Position numbers and translations under genes: made by a program. The notes beneath the pieces are model-generated. The model ran no database searches, was not told where the DNA came from, and was given only the letters and a program-made list of their open reading frames with translations. Of a stretch of 64,000 bases of DNA, positions 25,765 through 35,117 are shown piece by piece (the first letter of the stretch is position 1; every line of letters begins with the position of its first letter). The DNA is taken from the NCBI GenBank assembly GCA_021737785.1, contig JAIPDI010000022.1:1-64000 (forward strand), read 5' to 3'. The stretch is from Deltaproteobacteria bacterium (GTDB lineage Bacteria; Desulfobacterota; DSM-4660; Desulfatiglandales; Desulfatiglandaceae).

Positions 25765-28700
25765 TACGGCGGATCCGCGGGTCCTGGGAATCGATATCGG
25801 ATCCGTTGCCATATCTCTGGCTGAAATCACTCCTGAAAAAGAAATCTGCAGAACCGCCTATCAATTTCATCACGGCAATATCGCAGAAACCTTCACCCAA
25901 ATGATGAATGATTTCGATTTGGAGCGGATTTGCGGCATTGCCGTCACATCTTCAACCCCTTCGATCCTTCGGGCCGGCCGGCAGTATGACAACCGGGTTG
26001 CCGTAATCGAGGCGGCCCGTCATTTTCACAAGAAGATCGGCGCCATTCTGATTGTCGGCGGTGAGGCCTTCGGACTGATCGGTTTTGACGAGGACGGCCA
26101 TTACCGCAGTTTCAGGACCAACACCTCATGTGCGGCCGGGACAGGGAGTTTTCTGGATCAGCAGGCACGACGGCTGAATCTGGAAAATGCCGGGGCATTG
26201 GGTGAAAAGGCCTTCAGTAACAGAGGAAGTATACCGAAAATCGCCTCGAGGTGTGCTGTTTTTGCAAAGACCGATCTGGTTCACGCCCAGCAGGAAGGCT
26301 ATACCCTTGAGCAGATCTGTGACGGCCTTTGTTATGGCCTGGCCAAGAACATCGTGGATACGCTTTCTCTGGACAGGGACGGGTTTACCCCGGTCATTTT
26401 CACGGGCGGCGTATCCAGGAACAGGGCCGTGGTTCAGCATGTCCAAGCCATCAGCGGAAAAGAACTCATCGTAGATGATACCGGCGTTTACGGGGCTGTG
26501 GGAGCGGCATTTCTCATGCTTTCCGAATGGGACCAAGACGACGTTTCGCGGTTTACCTCGGTGGATGATATGCTGCGGCGAGAAATTGTTCAGAAAAAAT
26601 ATTTCCATGACCCGCTCACCCTGATCCTTTCCGATTATCCGGAGTTCACCGGAGGTGAGACATATGAATATGCCGTCTGTGATGCCGGTGTGTTGATCCC
26701 CGTAGAGGTGGATATTTATGAGCCCCCGGCGCCTGCATCCGACTGCAACGTGGTCCTGGGCCTCGATATCGGCTCCACAAGCACCAAGGCGGTTCTCCTG
26801 ACTCCGCACAACCGGGTCCTGGCCGGTTTTTACACAAGCACTGCCGGGAGACCGGTGGCCGCGGTTCAGCGGCTCTTTTCATCCATTGATAACATGGCTG
26901 AAAAGAAGCACATCGGGTTGCGGATCACAGGCGCCGCAACCACGGGGTCGGGGAGGAAATTCGCCGGAAAGATCATCGGGGCCGACATGGTCATCGACGA
27001 GATTACGGCCCATGCCAGGGCCGCCTGCGAGATTGATCCGGACGTGGACACCATCATCGAGATCGGCGGACAGGATTCAAAATTCACCACCCTGAAAAAC
27101 GGAAGGGTCACCTTTTCCATCATGAATAACGTGTGCGCCGCCGGCACCGGGAGCTTTATCGAGGAACAGGCCCGGAAACTGGGATGTCCTTTGGCGGCGT
27201 ATTCGTCGAGGGCCGAGGGGAGGAGATCCCCCATTGTCAGCGACAGATGCACCGTGTTTATGGAAAGGGATATGAACCACTATCTCTCCGAAGGCTATAC
27301 CGTGGATGAAGTGCTTGCCTCCGTGCTTCATGCCATCAGGGAAAATTATCTCACCAAGGTCGCCATTGAAGGGAGCATTGGAAAGACTATCTTCTTTCAG
27401 GGGGCAACGGCAAAAAACAGGGCACTCGTGGCCGCCTTTGAACAACGGCTTCAAAAGCCCATACATGTCTCCAGATACTGCCATTTAACCGGGGCATTGG
27501 GGGCCGCACTTACCCTAACGGATCAAGGGATCAGGGCGACGGACTTTCGCGGCATTGCCCTCCATAAAAAGGCGATCCAGGTAACATCGGAAATATGTGA
27601 GCTGTGCACCAACCACTGCAAGATAACGGTGGCCGATGTGGAAGGTGAAAAGGTGGCCTTCGGATTTCTGTGCGGCAGGGAATACGATACCCAGCATTAC
27701 GTGAACAAGAACCCTTCCGGCTTCGATCTGCTCAGAGAGAGGAAACGGATTTTCTCTTTGAAAACCTATCAGGCGTATCCCGAGGGGATCACCATCGGCC
27801 TTCCCGCAAGTCTCCATGTCTACGAGGACCTTTCTCTCTGGAAGAAGTTCTTTGACGAGCTTTCCATCAACACCGTGACCAGTGAAAATTACAGCGATGC
27901 CCTTAAGGAAGGAAAACACCTTGCGAACGCCGAGTTCTGTGCGCCGATGGCAGCGCTGCACGGGCATGTCCATTATCTGATGGACAAGGCGGATTATGTT
28001 TTTCTTCCCTTTTACCTGGAGAAAAAGGCCGATGAAAAGGGAGTGCGCCGGCAATATTGCTACTACACTCAGTTTTCACCCTCTCTGATTTTCGTTTCAG
28101 GGGATGAACAGGTGAAAGAAAGACTTCTCACCCCCCTGGTCCATTCGCTTCATGGTTCGATCCATACAAAACTCGAACTCCACGCCATGCTCAAATCCCT
28201 CACCGGCGTTCACATCGGTTTCCTGGATGTTTCCAGGGCCTATGACCGGGCCTGTGAATACAAAGCGTCCTGTGTCGAGCAGTGGAAGAAGATTTATGAA
28301 AGCCAAGCCCAAGGGCGAAAGGACCTGGCCGTGGTCCTGCTGGGAAGGCCCTACACGATTCTTTCCGGATACATGAACAAGGGGATCCCCGATATTTTTG
28401 CGTCCCTCGGGATCCGGGTCTTTTTCCAGGACATGCTGTCCTGTTCCGATGAGGCGGTGGCGCCGGTTCAAAAGCTGTTACACGAGATTCACTGGCATTA
28501 CGCATCGGAAATCCTGAAGGCGGCGCAGGGGGTTGCCCTGTCTGAGGGGGTGTACCCGGTTTTGGTGACGTCTTTCAGGTGTTCACCGGATTCCTTTGCC
28601 GTCGACTATTTCAAGAAGATCATGGAGGCCCACGAAAAGCCATATCTCATTCTTCAACTGGATGAACACGCGTCCAGCGTCGGGTATGAGACACGGATTG

Positions 28701-29962
28701 AAGCCGGCATCCGATCTTTTGAAAATCACTTTTACGGCCGGCCGGGAAATAAGGCCGCGGTTTACACCCCGTCACTATCCCCGGTGAGAGAAAAAAGTAT
28801 TTCCGGAAAGACCCTGGTGATTCCAAACTGGGACGACATCACCCTGAAATTAATGGTTGCGAATCTTAAAAGAGGGGGGATAGACGCCAGATTGATGGAG
28901 GAATCACAAACAGGAATTCAGGAAAGCCTCCGTTACAACACGGGCCAGTGTATTCCTCTGAACATCATTGCCCAGGAATTTGTCGATTATGTGAAAACCC
29001 ACGATCTGGATCCTGAAAAGACCCTGCTCTGGATGGTCTCGTCACAGATCGCCTGCAATATCGGTATGTTTCCGCATCATTTGAAGAGCCTCCTCTGCTC
29101 GTACGGCAAGGGGATGGAAAAGGCGCAGGTCTACGTGGGGGCCATGTCATTCATGGACATTTCATTGCGGCTGCCCGTCAACACCTATTTTGCATATATG
29201 TTCGGAGGTCTTATCCGGGAAATCGGATGCAGGATCAGGCCCTATGAAAAGGAAAGGGGAGCAACGGACCGGGTGATCCAAGGGGGCGTGGATATCCTGG
29301 AGGATGCCTTCCTCGGAAAAAGATCAAAAGAGGAGGCCCTGGCCGATGTGATCTCCTCTTTTCAACGCATTGAAATATCCTCCGAACGAAAACCCAAGGT
29401 GGCGATTTTCGGCGATTTGTATGTGCGGGACAACGATGTGATGAATCAGGATCTCATCCGCTTCATTGAAAGCCATAACGGTGAAGTCATCGTGACCCCC
29501 TACAGCGCCTATGTGCAGATGATCGCCCGGGCCTATCTGAAGAAGTGGTTTTTTGAGGGGAGATATCTGGAGGTGCTATCTTCAAAGGCGTTGCTTGCCA
29601 CCGTGACCCGGATGCAAAAGATATATCAAAAGCACTTCGCTAAAATCCTGGAAAATCCCGCGCCGCAATACGATGAAGACCCGGCGCGGATCCTCTCTGA
29701 ATATCACGTCAGGATTGAGCACACGGGGGAATCAATGGACAATCTGCTGAAGATATTCTATATTAAGCAGAACCACCCGGATGTTTCCCTGTTTGTTCAA
29801 ACAAATCCTGCTTTCTGCTGTCCTTCGCTGGTTACTGAGGCGATGGCCAAAGAAATAGAAAAAAGGACCGGGGTTCCCATTCTATCCATCACCTACGACG
29901 GGACCTCCACCAACAGGAACGAAGCGATCATCCCGTATCTCACCTATCTGAACAAACATTAA
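25739..29962 (+). CDS. Large acyl-CoA dehydratase activase (BadF/BadG, DUF2229, HgdB-like fusion)
   Basis: 1,407 residues. Two ASKHA ATPase domains occur in tandem (about 13-255 with LGIDIGSVAISLA and CAAGTGSFL; about 337-590 with LGLDIGSTSTKAV and CAAGTGSFI). A cysteine motif CELCTNHCKI near 620 follows, then a DUF2229-type region (LPASLHVYEDL, near 685) and a dehydratase-subunit-like region to the end. Activases of this family drive ATP-dependent electron transfer into 2-hydroxyacyl-CoA dehydratases or benzoyl-CoA reductases through a [4Fe-4S] cluster. Such giant fusions are known, but their substrate is not. No separate dehydratase genes are adjacent. Confidence 0.9.
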   Translation: MSLITTRNNTADPRVLGIDIGSVAISLAEITPEKEICRTAYQFHHGNIAETFTQMMNDFDLERICGIAVTSSTPSILRAGRQYDNRVAVIEAARHFHKKIGAILIVGGEAFGLIGFDEDGHYRSFRTNTSCAAGTGSFLDQQARRLNLENAGALGEKAFSNRGSIPKIASRCAVFAKTDLVHAQQEGYTLEQICDGLCYGLAKNIVDTLSLDRDGFTPVIFTGGVSRNRAVVQHVQAISGKELIVDDTGVYGAVGAAFLMLSEWDQDDVSRFTSVDDMLRREIVQKKYFHDPLTLILSDYPEFTGGETYEYAVCDAGVLIPVEVDIYEPPAPASDCNVVLGLDIGSTSTKAVLLTPHNRVLAGFYTSTAGRPVAAVQRLFSSIDNMAEKKHIGLRITGAATTGSGRKFAGKIIGADMVIDEITAHARAACEIDPDVDTIIEIGGQDSKFTTLKNGRVTFSIMNNVCAAGTGSFIEEQARKLGCPLAAYSSRAEGRRSPIVSDRCTVFMERDMNHYLSEGYTVDEVLASVLHAIRENYLTKVAIEGSIGKTIFFQGATAKNRALVAAFEQRLQKPIHVSRYCHLTGALGAALTLTDQGIRATDFRGIALHKKAIQVTSEICELCTNHCKITVADVEGEKVAFGFLCGREYDTQHYVNKNPSGFDLLRERKRIFSLKTYQAYPEGITIGLPASLHVYEDLSLWKKFFDELSINTVTSENYSDALKEGKHLANAEFCAPMAALHGHVHYLMDKADYVFLPFYLEKKADEKGVRRQYCYYTQFSPSLIFVSGDEQVKERLLTPLVHSLHGSIHTKLELHAMLKSLTGVHIGFLDVSRAYDRACEYKASCVEQWKKIYESQAQGRKDLAVVLLGRPYTILSGYMNKGIPDIFASLGIRVFFQDMLSCSDEAVAPVQKLLHEIHWHYASEILKAAQGVALSEGVYPVLVTSFRCSPDSFAVDYFKKIMEAHEKPYLILQLDEHASSVGYETRIEAGIRSFENHFYGRPGNKAAVYTPSLSPVREKSISGKTLVIPNWDDITLKLMVANLKRGGIDARLMEESQTGIQESLRYNTGQCIPLNIIAQEFVDYVKTHDLDPEKTLLWMVSSQIACNIGMFPHHLKSLLCSYGKGMEKAQVYVGAMSFMDISLRLPVNTYFAYMFGGLIREIGCRIRPYEKERGATDRVIQGGVDILEDAFLGKRSKEEALADVISSFQRIEISSERKPKVAIFGDLYVRDNDVMNQDLIRFIESHNGEVIVTPYSAYVQMIARAYLKKWFFEGRYLEVLSSKALLATVTRMQKIYQKHFAKILENPAPQYDEDPARILSEYHVRIEHTGESMDNLLKIFYIKQNHPDVSLFVQTNPAFCCPSLVTEAMAKEIEKRTGVPILSITYDGTSTNRNEAIIPYLTYLNKH

Positions 29963-30098
29963 ATCACATGCGCTTTCAATCCCGAATCACAGAAATCACA
30001 CGAATTAACAGCGGGGTTCTCTATTTCGGGTCTGAGGTTCACGGGGTTATTCATTCAATGTCCGGTCCTTGACCTCTGCCCCCTGTATCTCTGTTCAT

Positions 30099-30701
30099 TC
30101 ATGGTTCAAGGGTCCGGCCGATGGCCTCTCGCAGTTCTTCAAAGCCGTAGGGTTTGCCCAGAAAGACCTGAGGCCGTTCAACCTGGTTGCCTGCCATGAC
30201 GCTGGCCTCGTCGCACCCGCTGGCCAGGATCACGGGGATGTCCGGCCTTATCCCCCTCATGGCTGCCAAGGTTTGCCAGCCGTCCAGGCGGGGCATGCTC
30301 AGGTCGCAAAGAACAAATCGGATGTCCTTCGAGTGCTCCCGGAATATCTCGATGCCTTCCACGCCATCATTTGCCTCAAGCACTTTCCACCCCAGATGTT
30401 CGAGCATCTGCACCTCCAGTCGCCGCACCTGATTTGCGTCTTCCACCAGGAGGACGGTTCCGCTCCGCTTCGGTCCAGAGACCTGAACCGCCTTTTCCGC
30501 TGGTCTTACGACCGTTTCCTCAGACAGCGGCAGAAACACCCGAAATACACTGCCCACGGAGTCTTGGCGCAAAGCGCATGGAGCAGAGCGCATAGCGATG
30601 ATCTTCTTTTTTTCTTCCGCGCCCCCCGCTCCGCGTTCAAAACGCTCCCCGCTCCCTGCTCCCTGCTCCCCGCTCGACAACTGCTTTCGACCGTGATGCA
30701 C
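30099..30701 (-). CDS. Detached receiver half of a split hybrid kinase
   Basis: A frame of up to 200 residues. The first 50 or so are repeat-derived, then VGSVFRVFLPLSEE is the last strand of a histidine-kinase ATPase domain. It is followed by a complete receiver (VLLVEDANQVRR; FVLCDLSMPRLDG; FLGKPYGFEEL). Upstream, the same ATPase strand is expected in the gene at 30506-32341, but an insertion has shifted the frame. Whether this part is translated alone is doubtful; the starts in frame lie in repeat sequence. Confidence 0.6.
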   Translation of the reverse strand: MHHGRKQLSSGEQGAGSGERFERGAGGAEEKKKIIAMRSAPCALRQDSVGSVFRVFLPLSEETVVRPAEKAVQVSGPKRSGTVLLVEDANQVRRLEVQMLEHLGWKVLEANDGVEGIEIFREHSKDIRFVLCDLSMPRLDGWQTLAAMRGIRPDIPVILASGCDEASVMAGNQVERPQVFLGKPYGFEELREAIGRTLEP

Positions 30702-32341
30702 CCCCCGTGGGCCCGCACGATCCCCAGGGCTATGGAAAGACCCAGCCCCCGGCCAGCCAATTTGGTGGAGAAAAAGGGGTCGAAGAGATTTTCCATCTCC
30801 TGGTCAATTATTCCGGGACCATCGTCTCTCACTTCCATGCAGGCATAGGCCTCGCATTCAGGGCGCCAATCAACAGGGAAGCGGTGTCTTAAGGGAATAT
30901 CTCCCTGGAGAACTGTCTTGGCATTCAGATAAATCGTTCCCCCCTCCTCGGACATGGCCTCCCAGGCGTTCGTAATGAGATTGGCCAGAATCTGTTGCAG
31001 CTGGTTCGCGTTCGCATGAACGACGGGGCCCAAGGGCGGCAGATCAGTCTTCAGGAGCATGTTTGGGGGCATGCCGGCGCGAAGCATGGGGAGGGCCAGA
31101 CGGCAGGTCTCGGAGAGATCCATGGTCCTTTGTTTGCCAGGCGTCTGTCCCAGGTAGGTCAGCATCTGGCGGCTTACCGTTGCGGCCCGGTTGGCGGCCT
31201 TAATCGCCTCTTCCATAGACCCGGCTGGACCGGCGCCTTTGGGCAGATCGCCCATGGCCAGCTCCAGATATCCGATGACCCCTTGGAGCTGATTGTTGAA
31301 ATGGTGGGCGATGGCCCCGGCCATGCGGCCCAGGCTTTCGGCCTTTTGAAGCTGCAAGGTCCTGGCCTCCAGCACATCCCTTTCGGCCTCGGCCCGCTTG
31401 CGGTCGGTGATATCCCGGCTCACCCCCAAGATCCCGACCGCATTGTTGTGCTCGTCCCGGAGAAAGGACATGCTGGATTCCACCCAAATGGTGGAACCGT
31501 CTGATTTGTACTCTTCCAGTTCAAGGATCCGGGTCCTGCCGGGGTCTGCTTTTCCCTGGGCCTCCAGCAACATCTCTTCACTAAAAACCTTTACGGCTGT
31601 CTCGAGCGACTCAGGGACCAGAGACAGGGCAATGGGCTGGTTCATGACCTCTTCCACCGTGGTGCCGTACATGCGTGTCACTGACGGGCTGACATAGGTA
31701 AACCGCATGTTCATGTCCATAACCCAAACCGTATCCGCCATGTTGTCTGCGATCAACCGATACTTTTCTTCGCTCTCCCGCAAGGCCATTTCCATCCGTT
31801 TGCGCGCACTGATGTCGATGATGCTCACCAGGACCCGGCCATAGGTGTGTTCGTAACCCGGGGGCACAATCCAGTGAAGTTGAATGTAAATGATTTCCCC
31901 GTCCAGCGCCATATGGGTCTTTTCCGCAAACAGCCGCGTCTCCCCCTTACCAACAGTCATAAGTACAGGGATAAACGTCTCATAGGATTCCGTTGAAAAA
32001 ACCCTGGTAATCCCGGACACAAAATCTTCCCTGGTCTTTGCCTTGTACAGGCGCAGGGTCGCCTCATTGACATCCACTACCCTGACGAGACCGGCCAGTT
32101 CCCGGACCAGGTCGGGATGGGCATGGAAATAGGCCTCGAGGTCCCCCGCATACCGACGCTTGATGTCATCAATTCGCAGCTTGACTTCAGAAAAGTCTTC
32201 CTCCCAAAGCGAAATAGGGGCGTCCTGAAACCATTGCCGATACTTCCCCTCGCTCTCCTGGAGCGCAGCCATCTGCCTTTTGAGATCCTCTATGTCCAAA
32301 ATCAATGTCTCCCTGGATGGTTCGTTGCCGTTCATGTTCAT
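30506..32341 (-). CDS. PAS-PAS histidine kinase, C-terminus broken by repeat insertion
   Basis: 611 residues as read. Tandem PAS domains (the last with YVSPSVTRMYGTTVEE) precede a HisKA-like helix with phospho-His in AGAIAHHFNNQLQG near 345 and an ATPase domain through GRGLGLSIALGIV. After GGCITVESS the frame runs into GSREQGAGSVLNAERGARK, encoded by GGGAGCA and GAACGCG repeats, and ends out of frame. The missing last strand and receiver lie in another frame at 30099-30620. The protein may be inactive or retain partial kinase function. No TM helix is seen. Confidence 0.8.
   Translation of the reverse strand: MNMNGNEPSRETLILDIEDLKRQMAALQESEGKYRQWFQDAPISLWEEDFSEVKLRIDDIKRRYAGDLEAYFHAHPDLVRELAGLVRVVDVNEATLRLYKAKTREDFVSGITRVFSTESYETFIPVLMTVGKGETRLFAEKTHMALDGEIIYIQLHWIVPPGYEHTYGRVLVSIIDISARKRMEMALRESEEKYRLIADNMADTVWVMDMNMRFTYVSPSVTRMYGTTVEEVMNQPIALSLVPESLETAVKVFSEEMLLEAQGKADPGRTRILELEEYKSDGSTIWVESSMSFLRDEHNNAVGILGVSRDITDRKRAEAERDVLEARTLQLQKAESLGRMAGAIAHHFNNQLQGVIGYLELAMGDLPKGAGPAGSMEEAIKAANRAATVSRQMLTYLGQTPGKQRTMDLSETCRLALPMLRAGMPPNMLLKTDLPPLGPVVHANANQLQQILANLITNAWEAMSEEGGTIYLNAKTVLQGDIPLRHRFPVDWRPECEAYACMEVRDDGPGIIDQEMENLFDPFFSTKLAGRGLGLSIALGIVRAHGGCITVESSCRAGSREQGAGSVLNAERGARKKKRRSSLCALLHALCAKTPWAVYFGCFCRCLRKRS
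30559..30685 (-). repeat. Repeat insertion inside the hybrid kinase gene
   Basis: On the minus strand: GGGAGCA GGGAGCA GGGAGCG GGGAGCG, then GAACGCG GAGCGGG GGGCGCG GAAG, then an A-rich run and a further GCGCTCTGCTCCATGCGC segment. Good kinase homology stops before it and resumes after it in another frame. The length is about 125 bases, so it is not a multiple of three. Confidence 0.7.
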
Positions 32342-32398
32342 TAGGCCGCCTTGGGCGAGTACGATTTATAATCTTCGCCCTTTATCCCGCGTTCCATT

Positions 32399-32445
32399 GT
32401 CGTTCTCCATTCTTCATTATTCACTCTTCATTTTTCACTTCCTAT
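32399..32445 (-). repeat. TGAAGAA-type 7-bp repeat array
   Basis: On the minus strand: TGAAGAG TGAATAA TGAAGAA TGGAGAA, strictly 7-bp units. The family recurs near 38696 and 42819. It abuts the receiver-domain remnant. Confidence 0.7.
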
Positions 32446-32509
32446 CGCCTCCCTCACCTTCCGGCCCAGGCTATCTGTTGTAAAGGGCTTTCCAAATGAA
32501 ATGGACCCC
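32428..32509 (-). pseudogene. Receiver-domain tail remnant
   Basis: Read with one base removed, this encodes EGVHFIGKPFTTDSLGRK followed by VREAIGSEK and a stop. It matches the end of the receiver at 38725 (EGVHFIEKPFTQEGL...KVREAMG). It lies directly after the MASE3 gene stop with no upstream receiver sequence. This is a relic of a fifth paralogous hybrid kinase, left after a deletion or recombination. Confidence 0.6.
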
Positions 32510-32510
32510 T

Positions 32511-34025
32511 TCAGCCTTTTTCTCCTTGGCCCTCCGGAAACATCTCTTCATAACACTCTGGGTAGAGTTCCCTGGCACATTCGGGACAGACGCTATGGCT
32601 GAACCGGACCTCGGAATGGGTGGTGATATAGGCCTCTACCTGCTGCCAGTATCCCTTGTCATCCCGGATCTTTTTGCAGGAGGCACAGATGGGGAGCATG
32701 CCGCTCAGTTTCCTGATCTGCGAGAGGGCGGTCTGAAGTTCCTGGATCAGCTTTTCCCGCTCCTCTTCCTGCTGCTTTCGGTCGGATATATCCCGAATGG
32801 TTTCGATAGCCCCTATCACTGCCCCATTTTCGTCACGAAACACAGATGCCTTGTTCCAGAGGGTGCCGCCCGGGGCGACCAGGCTGTTGACCGTCTCGGA
32901 GACCAGTGCATCCCCTTGTTTTTTGACGTAATGGTAGGTCTTCTGGGTCTCTTCATCCCACGCATGCACCAGATCGATCAAGACGGGCCGCTTTTTCCCG
33001 TAGAATGGAATGGCATATTCATAATCTCCCTTGCCGACCATCTCTTCTGACCGGATACCTGTCATTTTCTCAAGCGCACGATTCCAGGCAACCACCTTCC
33101 CTTGTCTATCAATGACAAAGGTGGCATCGGGAAGAAAGTCGATAATCTGGGACAGGCGTTGTTCGGACTGCCTCAGGTTTCGAAACAGAAGATCATAGGG
33201 TTTCTTGAGCCCGGTTTGAATAATGGCCTTGTATATCAGGTAAAAGGAGATGAGTTTGCAGAAATGACCCACCATGTTGGAGAGCCCGTGCACACTCACA
33301 TAGAAGGTAAAGGCCAGTTCTGCTACGATCGTGATGCTGATGGACGCCGACAGCCATTGAAACACATCTCGATCGAACTCGTGACGATTTCTGAACAGGA
33401 CCGCAAGGGCGGCCAGGAGGATCGCCGAGATGATATATTCACTGATTTTTTTGAAAGGGGTCAGCCCTCTCCCCTCGATAAAACAGGATGGGAATATGGG
33501 CCATAGAAAAAGAGATGCCAGGACCAGGAGCGTCAGCAGGCTGTAGGCCCCCAAGGCCATGCCCGATCTCAGGCGTCGACGCAAGAAAAACGGCGCGATG
33601 AGGAGGGAGAGGCTTTGCATATACCGGGCCGTAATCCAGAGCTGGGTGGGGAGATCGGCGCCATTGCCCTGGAAGATGGGCATCCCCTTGTATGCGAGGG
33701 TATGGATGAGGTCCAGAAAGGCAACAAACAGGTAGGCGATGCCCAGGAACAGGAGATAGTTATTGTCAAGGAGGCGTCGGGAGTTCCATGCAATGATGAA
33801 AATCCCGCAGCCGACAACAATGCTGAACAGCTCCACAAGGGTATGGAACAAGAGGTAATCGTGGAGGGTCGAGAGGTAAAGCCCAAACAGAATGACGGCA
33901 GACACTGCCAGGCCGCCAAGCCTGTTGGCACGGAAAGAGTCCTGATACGCCCTTTCTGCGTCTTCACCAATCCTTTTCTGAACCGCGGCGGGTGCTGATC
34001 CGGTTTCCTTGTTATATGTGTTCAT
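32511..34025 (-). CDS. MASE3-PAS membrane sensor with C-terminal cysteine motif, no kinase domain
   Basis: 504 residues. Residues 1-285 form a multi-helix MASE3 membrane sensor (HDYLLFHTLVELFSIVVG; LGIAYLFVAFLDLIHTLAYK). A PAS domain follows (about 290-410), then LPICASCKKIRDDKGYW and VCPECARELYPE, a CxxC...CxxC pair often seen at the end of deltaproteobacterial signalling proteins. There is no HisKA, GGDEF or EAL output. Its start overlaps the HD-GYP stop by 4 bases (ATGA), so it likely works with that protein. Confidence 0.88.
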   Translation of the reverse strand: MNTYNKETGSAPAAVQKRIGEDAERAYQDSFRANRLGGLAVSAVILFGLYLSTLHDYLLFHTLVELFSIVVGCGIFIIAWNSRRLLDNNYLLFLGIAYLFVAFLDLIHTLAYKGMPIFQGNGADLPTQLWITARYMQSLSLLIAPFFLRRRLRSGMALGAYSLLTLLVLASLFLWPIFPSCFIEGRGLTPFKKISEYIISAILLAALAVLFRNRHEFDRDVFQWLSASISITIVAELAFTFYVSVHGLSNMVGHFCKLISFYLIYKAIIQTGLKKPYDLLFRNLRQSEQRLSQIIDFLPDATFVIDRQGKVVAWNRALEKMTGIRSEEMVGKGDYEYAIPFYGKKRPVLIDLVHAWDEETQKTYHYVKKQGDALVSETVNSLVAPGGTLWNKASVFRDENGAVIGAIETIRDISDRKQQEEEREKLIQELQTALSQIRKLSGMLPICASCKKIRDDKGYWQQVEAYITTHSEVRFSHSVCPECARELYPECYEEMFPEGQGEKG

Positions 34026-35065
34026 CCGAACAAAAATCCCTTCTCCCTGAAAAGCTTCAGACAGGCCTTAACCGCTTCCGGGTCATAGAGCCTCGCTGCA
34101 TTGTCAGCGACCTCGGCCAGGGCCTCATCCAGGCCGATGGCCGGCCGGTAGGGCCGGTGGGAGGCCATGGCCTCCACCACGTCTGCAACGCAGATGATCC
34201 GTGCCTCAAGAAGAATGGCCTCTCCTTTAAGGCCCTGGGGGTAGCCGGATCCGTCCAGCTTCTCGTGGTGCTGATGCACGATCTGTGCGATGGGCCAGGG
34301 AAATTCGACCTCTTTCAGGATATCGTAGCCGACCTGGGGATGGGTCTTGATGAGGGCCAACTCATAATCGGCGAGACGGGTGGGTTTACTCAGGATGCCG
34401 GCCGGAATGGTTATCTTGCCCAGGTCGTGGATCATGCCTGCCATACGAATCCCCTCGATCTGATCCTTCGGCAGCCCCATTTCCCGTGCCATGGCAGCGG
34501 ACAAGACGGCCACCCGATGCTGGTGCCCGGAGGTGTAAGGGTCCCTCGATTCAACGGTCAGGCCCATGGCCCGGATAATCCCCTCCATGGCCCTGCGCAG
34601 GCTGGCGGTGCGTTCTTCCACCATCTGCTCCAGGTCCCGGCGATAGCGCCGGTTGGCGATCTCAAGGTCCCGCCGGCGCAGACTGTTTCGAACATTGATC
34701 AATACCTCGTTTATGTCCAGGGGTTTGACAATATAACCGTATATCCCGGCCTCTATGGCGCTGTCTGCAACCTGGGGATCGTCTACGCCCGTCACCATGA
34801 TGACCGCCGTGTCTTTGTACGCCACATCGATGTGCTTGGCCAGACTGACCCCCGACTCTCCGGGCATGTTCACGTCGCAGAGGACCAGCTCATAGGCCTG
34901 GGCTTCGAGGCATTTTCGGGCCTCCTTGGCATCGGCAGACAGGGTGCAGGCGTATCCCTTTCGGGTCAACATTCGGTTCAGCATGCGCCGGATCTGTTCT
35001 TCATCATCCACGATAAGGATCTGGGGCGCCTTCGGATGGTTGATTGTTGGTTGTTGATTGTCCAT
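34022..35065 (-). CDS. Receiver-HD-GYP response regulator (c-di-GMP phosphodiesterase)
   Basis: 347 residues. The receiver is at about 14-130 (ILIVDDEEQIRR; LVLCDVNMPGESG; IVKPLD). The HD-GYP domain follows with GHQHRVAVLS, MIHDLGKITIP and HHEKLDGSGYPQGLKGE, all metal- and substrate-binding signatures intact. It should hydrolyse c-di-GMP when phosphorylated. The start at 35065 follows GAGAGGTTTGTCA; the longer frame would be encoded by a GAACTCG repeat. It is translationally coupled to the MASE3 sensor. Confidence 0.93.
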   Translation of the reverse strand: MDNQQPTINHPKAPQILIVDDEEQIRRMLNRMLTRKGYACTLSADAKEARKCLEAQAYELVLCDVNMPGESGVSLAKHIDVAYKDTAVIMVTGVDDPQVADSAIEAGIYGYIVKPLDINEVLINVRNSLRRRDLEIANRRYRRDLEQMVEERTASLRRAMEGIIRAMGLTVESRDPYTSGHQHRVAVLSAAMAREMGLPKDQIEGIRMAGMIHDLGKITIPAGILSKPTRLADYELALIKTHPQVGYDILKEVEFPWPIAQIVHQHHEKLDGSGYPQGLKGEAILLEARIICVADVVEAMASHRPYRPAIGLDEALAEVADNAARLYDPEAVKACLKLFREKGFLFG

Positions 35066-35085
35066 TGACAAACCTCTCAAACGCG

Positions 35086-35112
35086 GAACTCGGATCGCGG
35101 AACTCGGAAGCA
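35086..35112 (+). repeat. GAACTCG/GATCGCG 7-bp repeat array
   Basis: AACGCG GAACTCG GATCGCG GAACTCG GAAGC on the plus strand, between the four-helix-bundle gene and the HD-GYP gene. Confidence 0.7.
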
Positions 35113-35117
35113 ATAAT

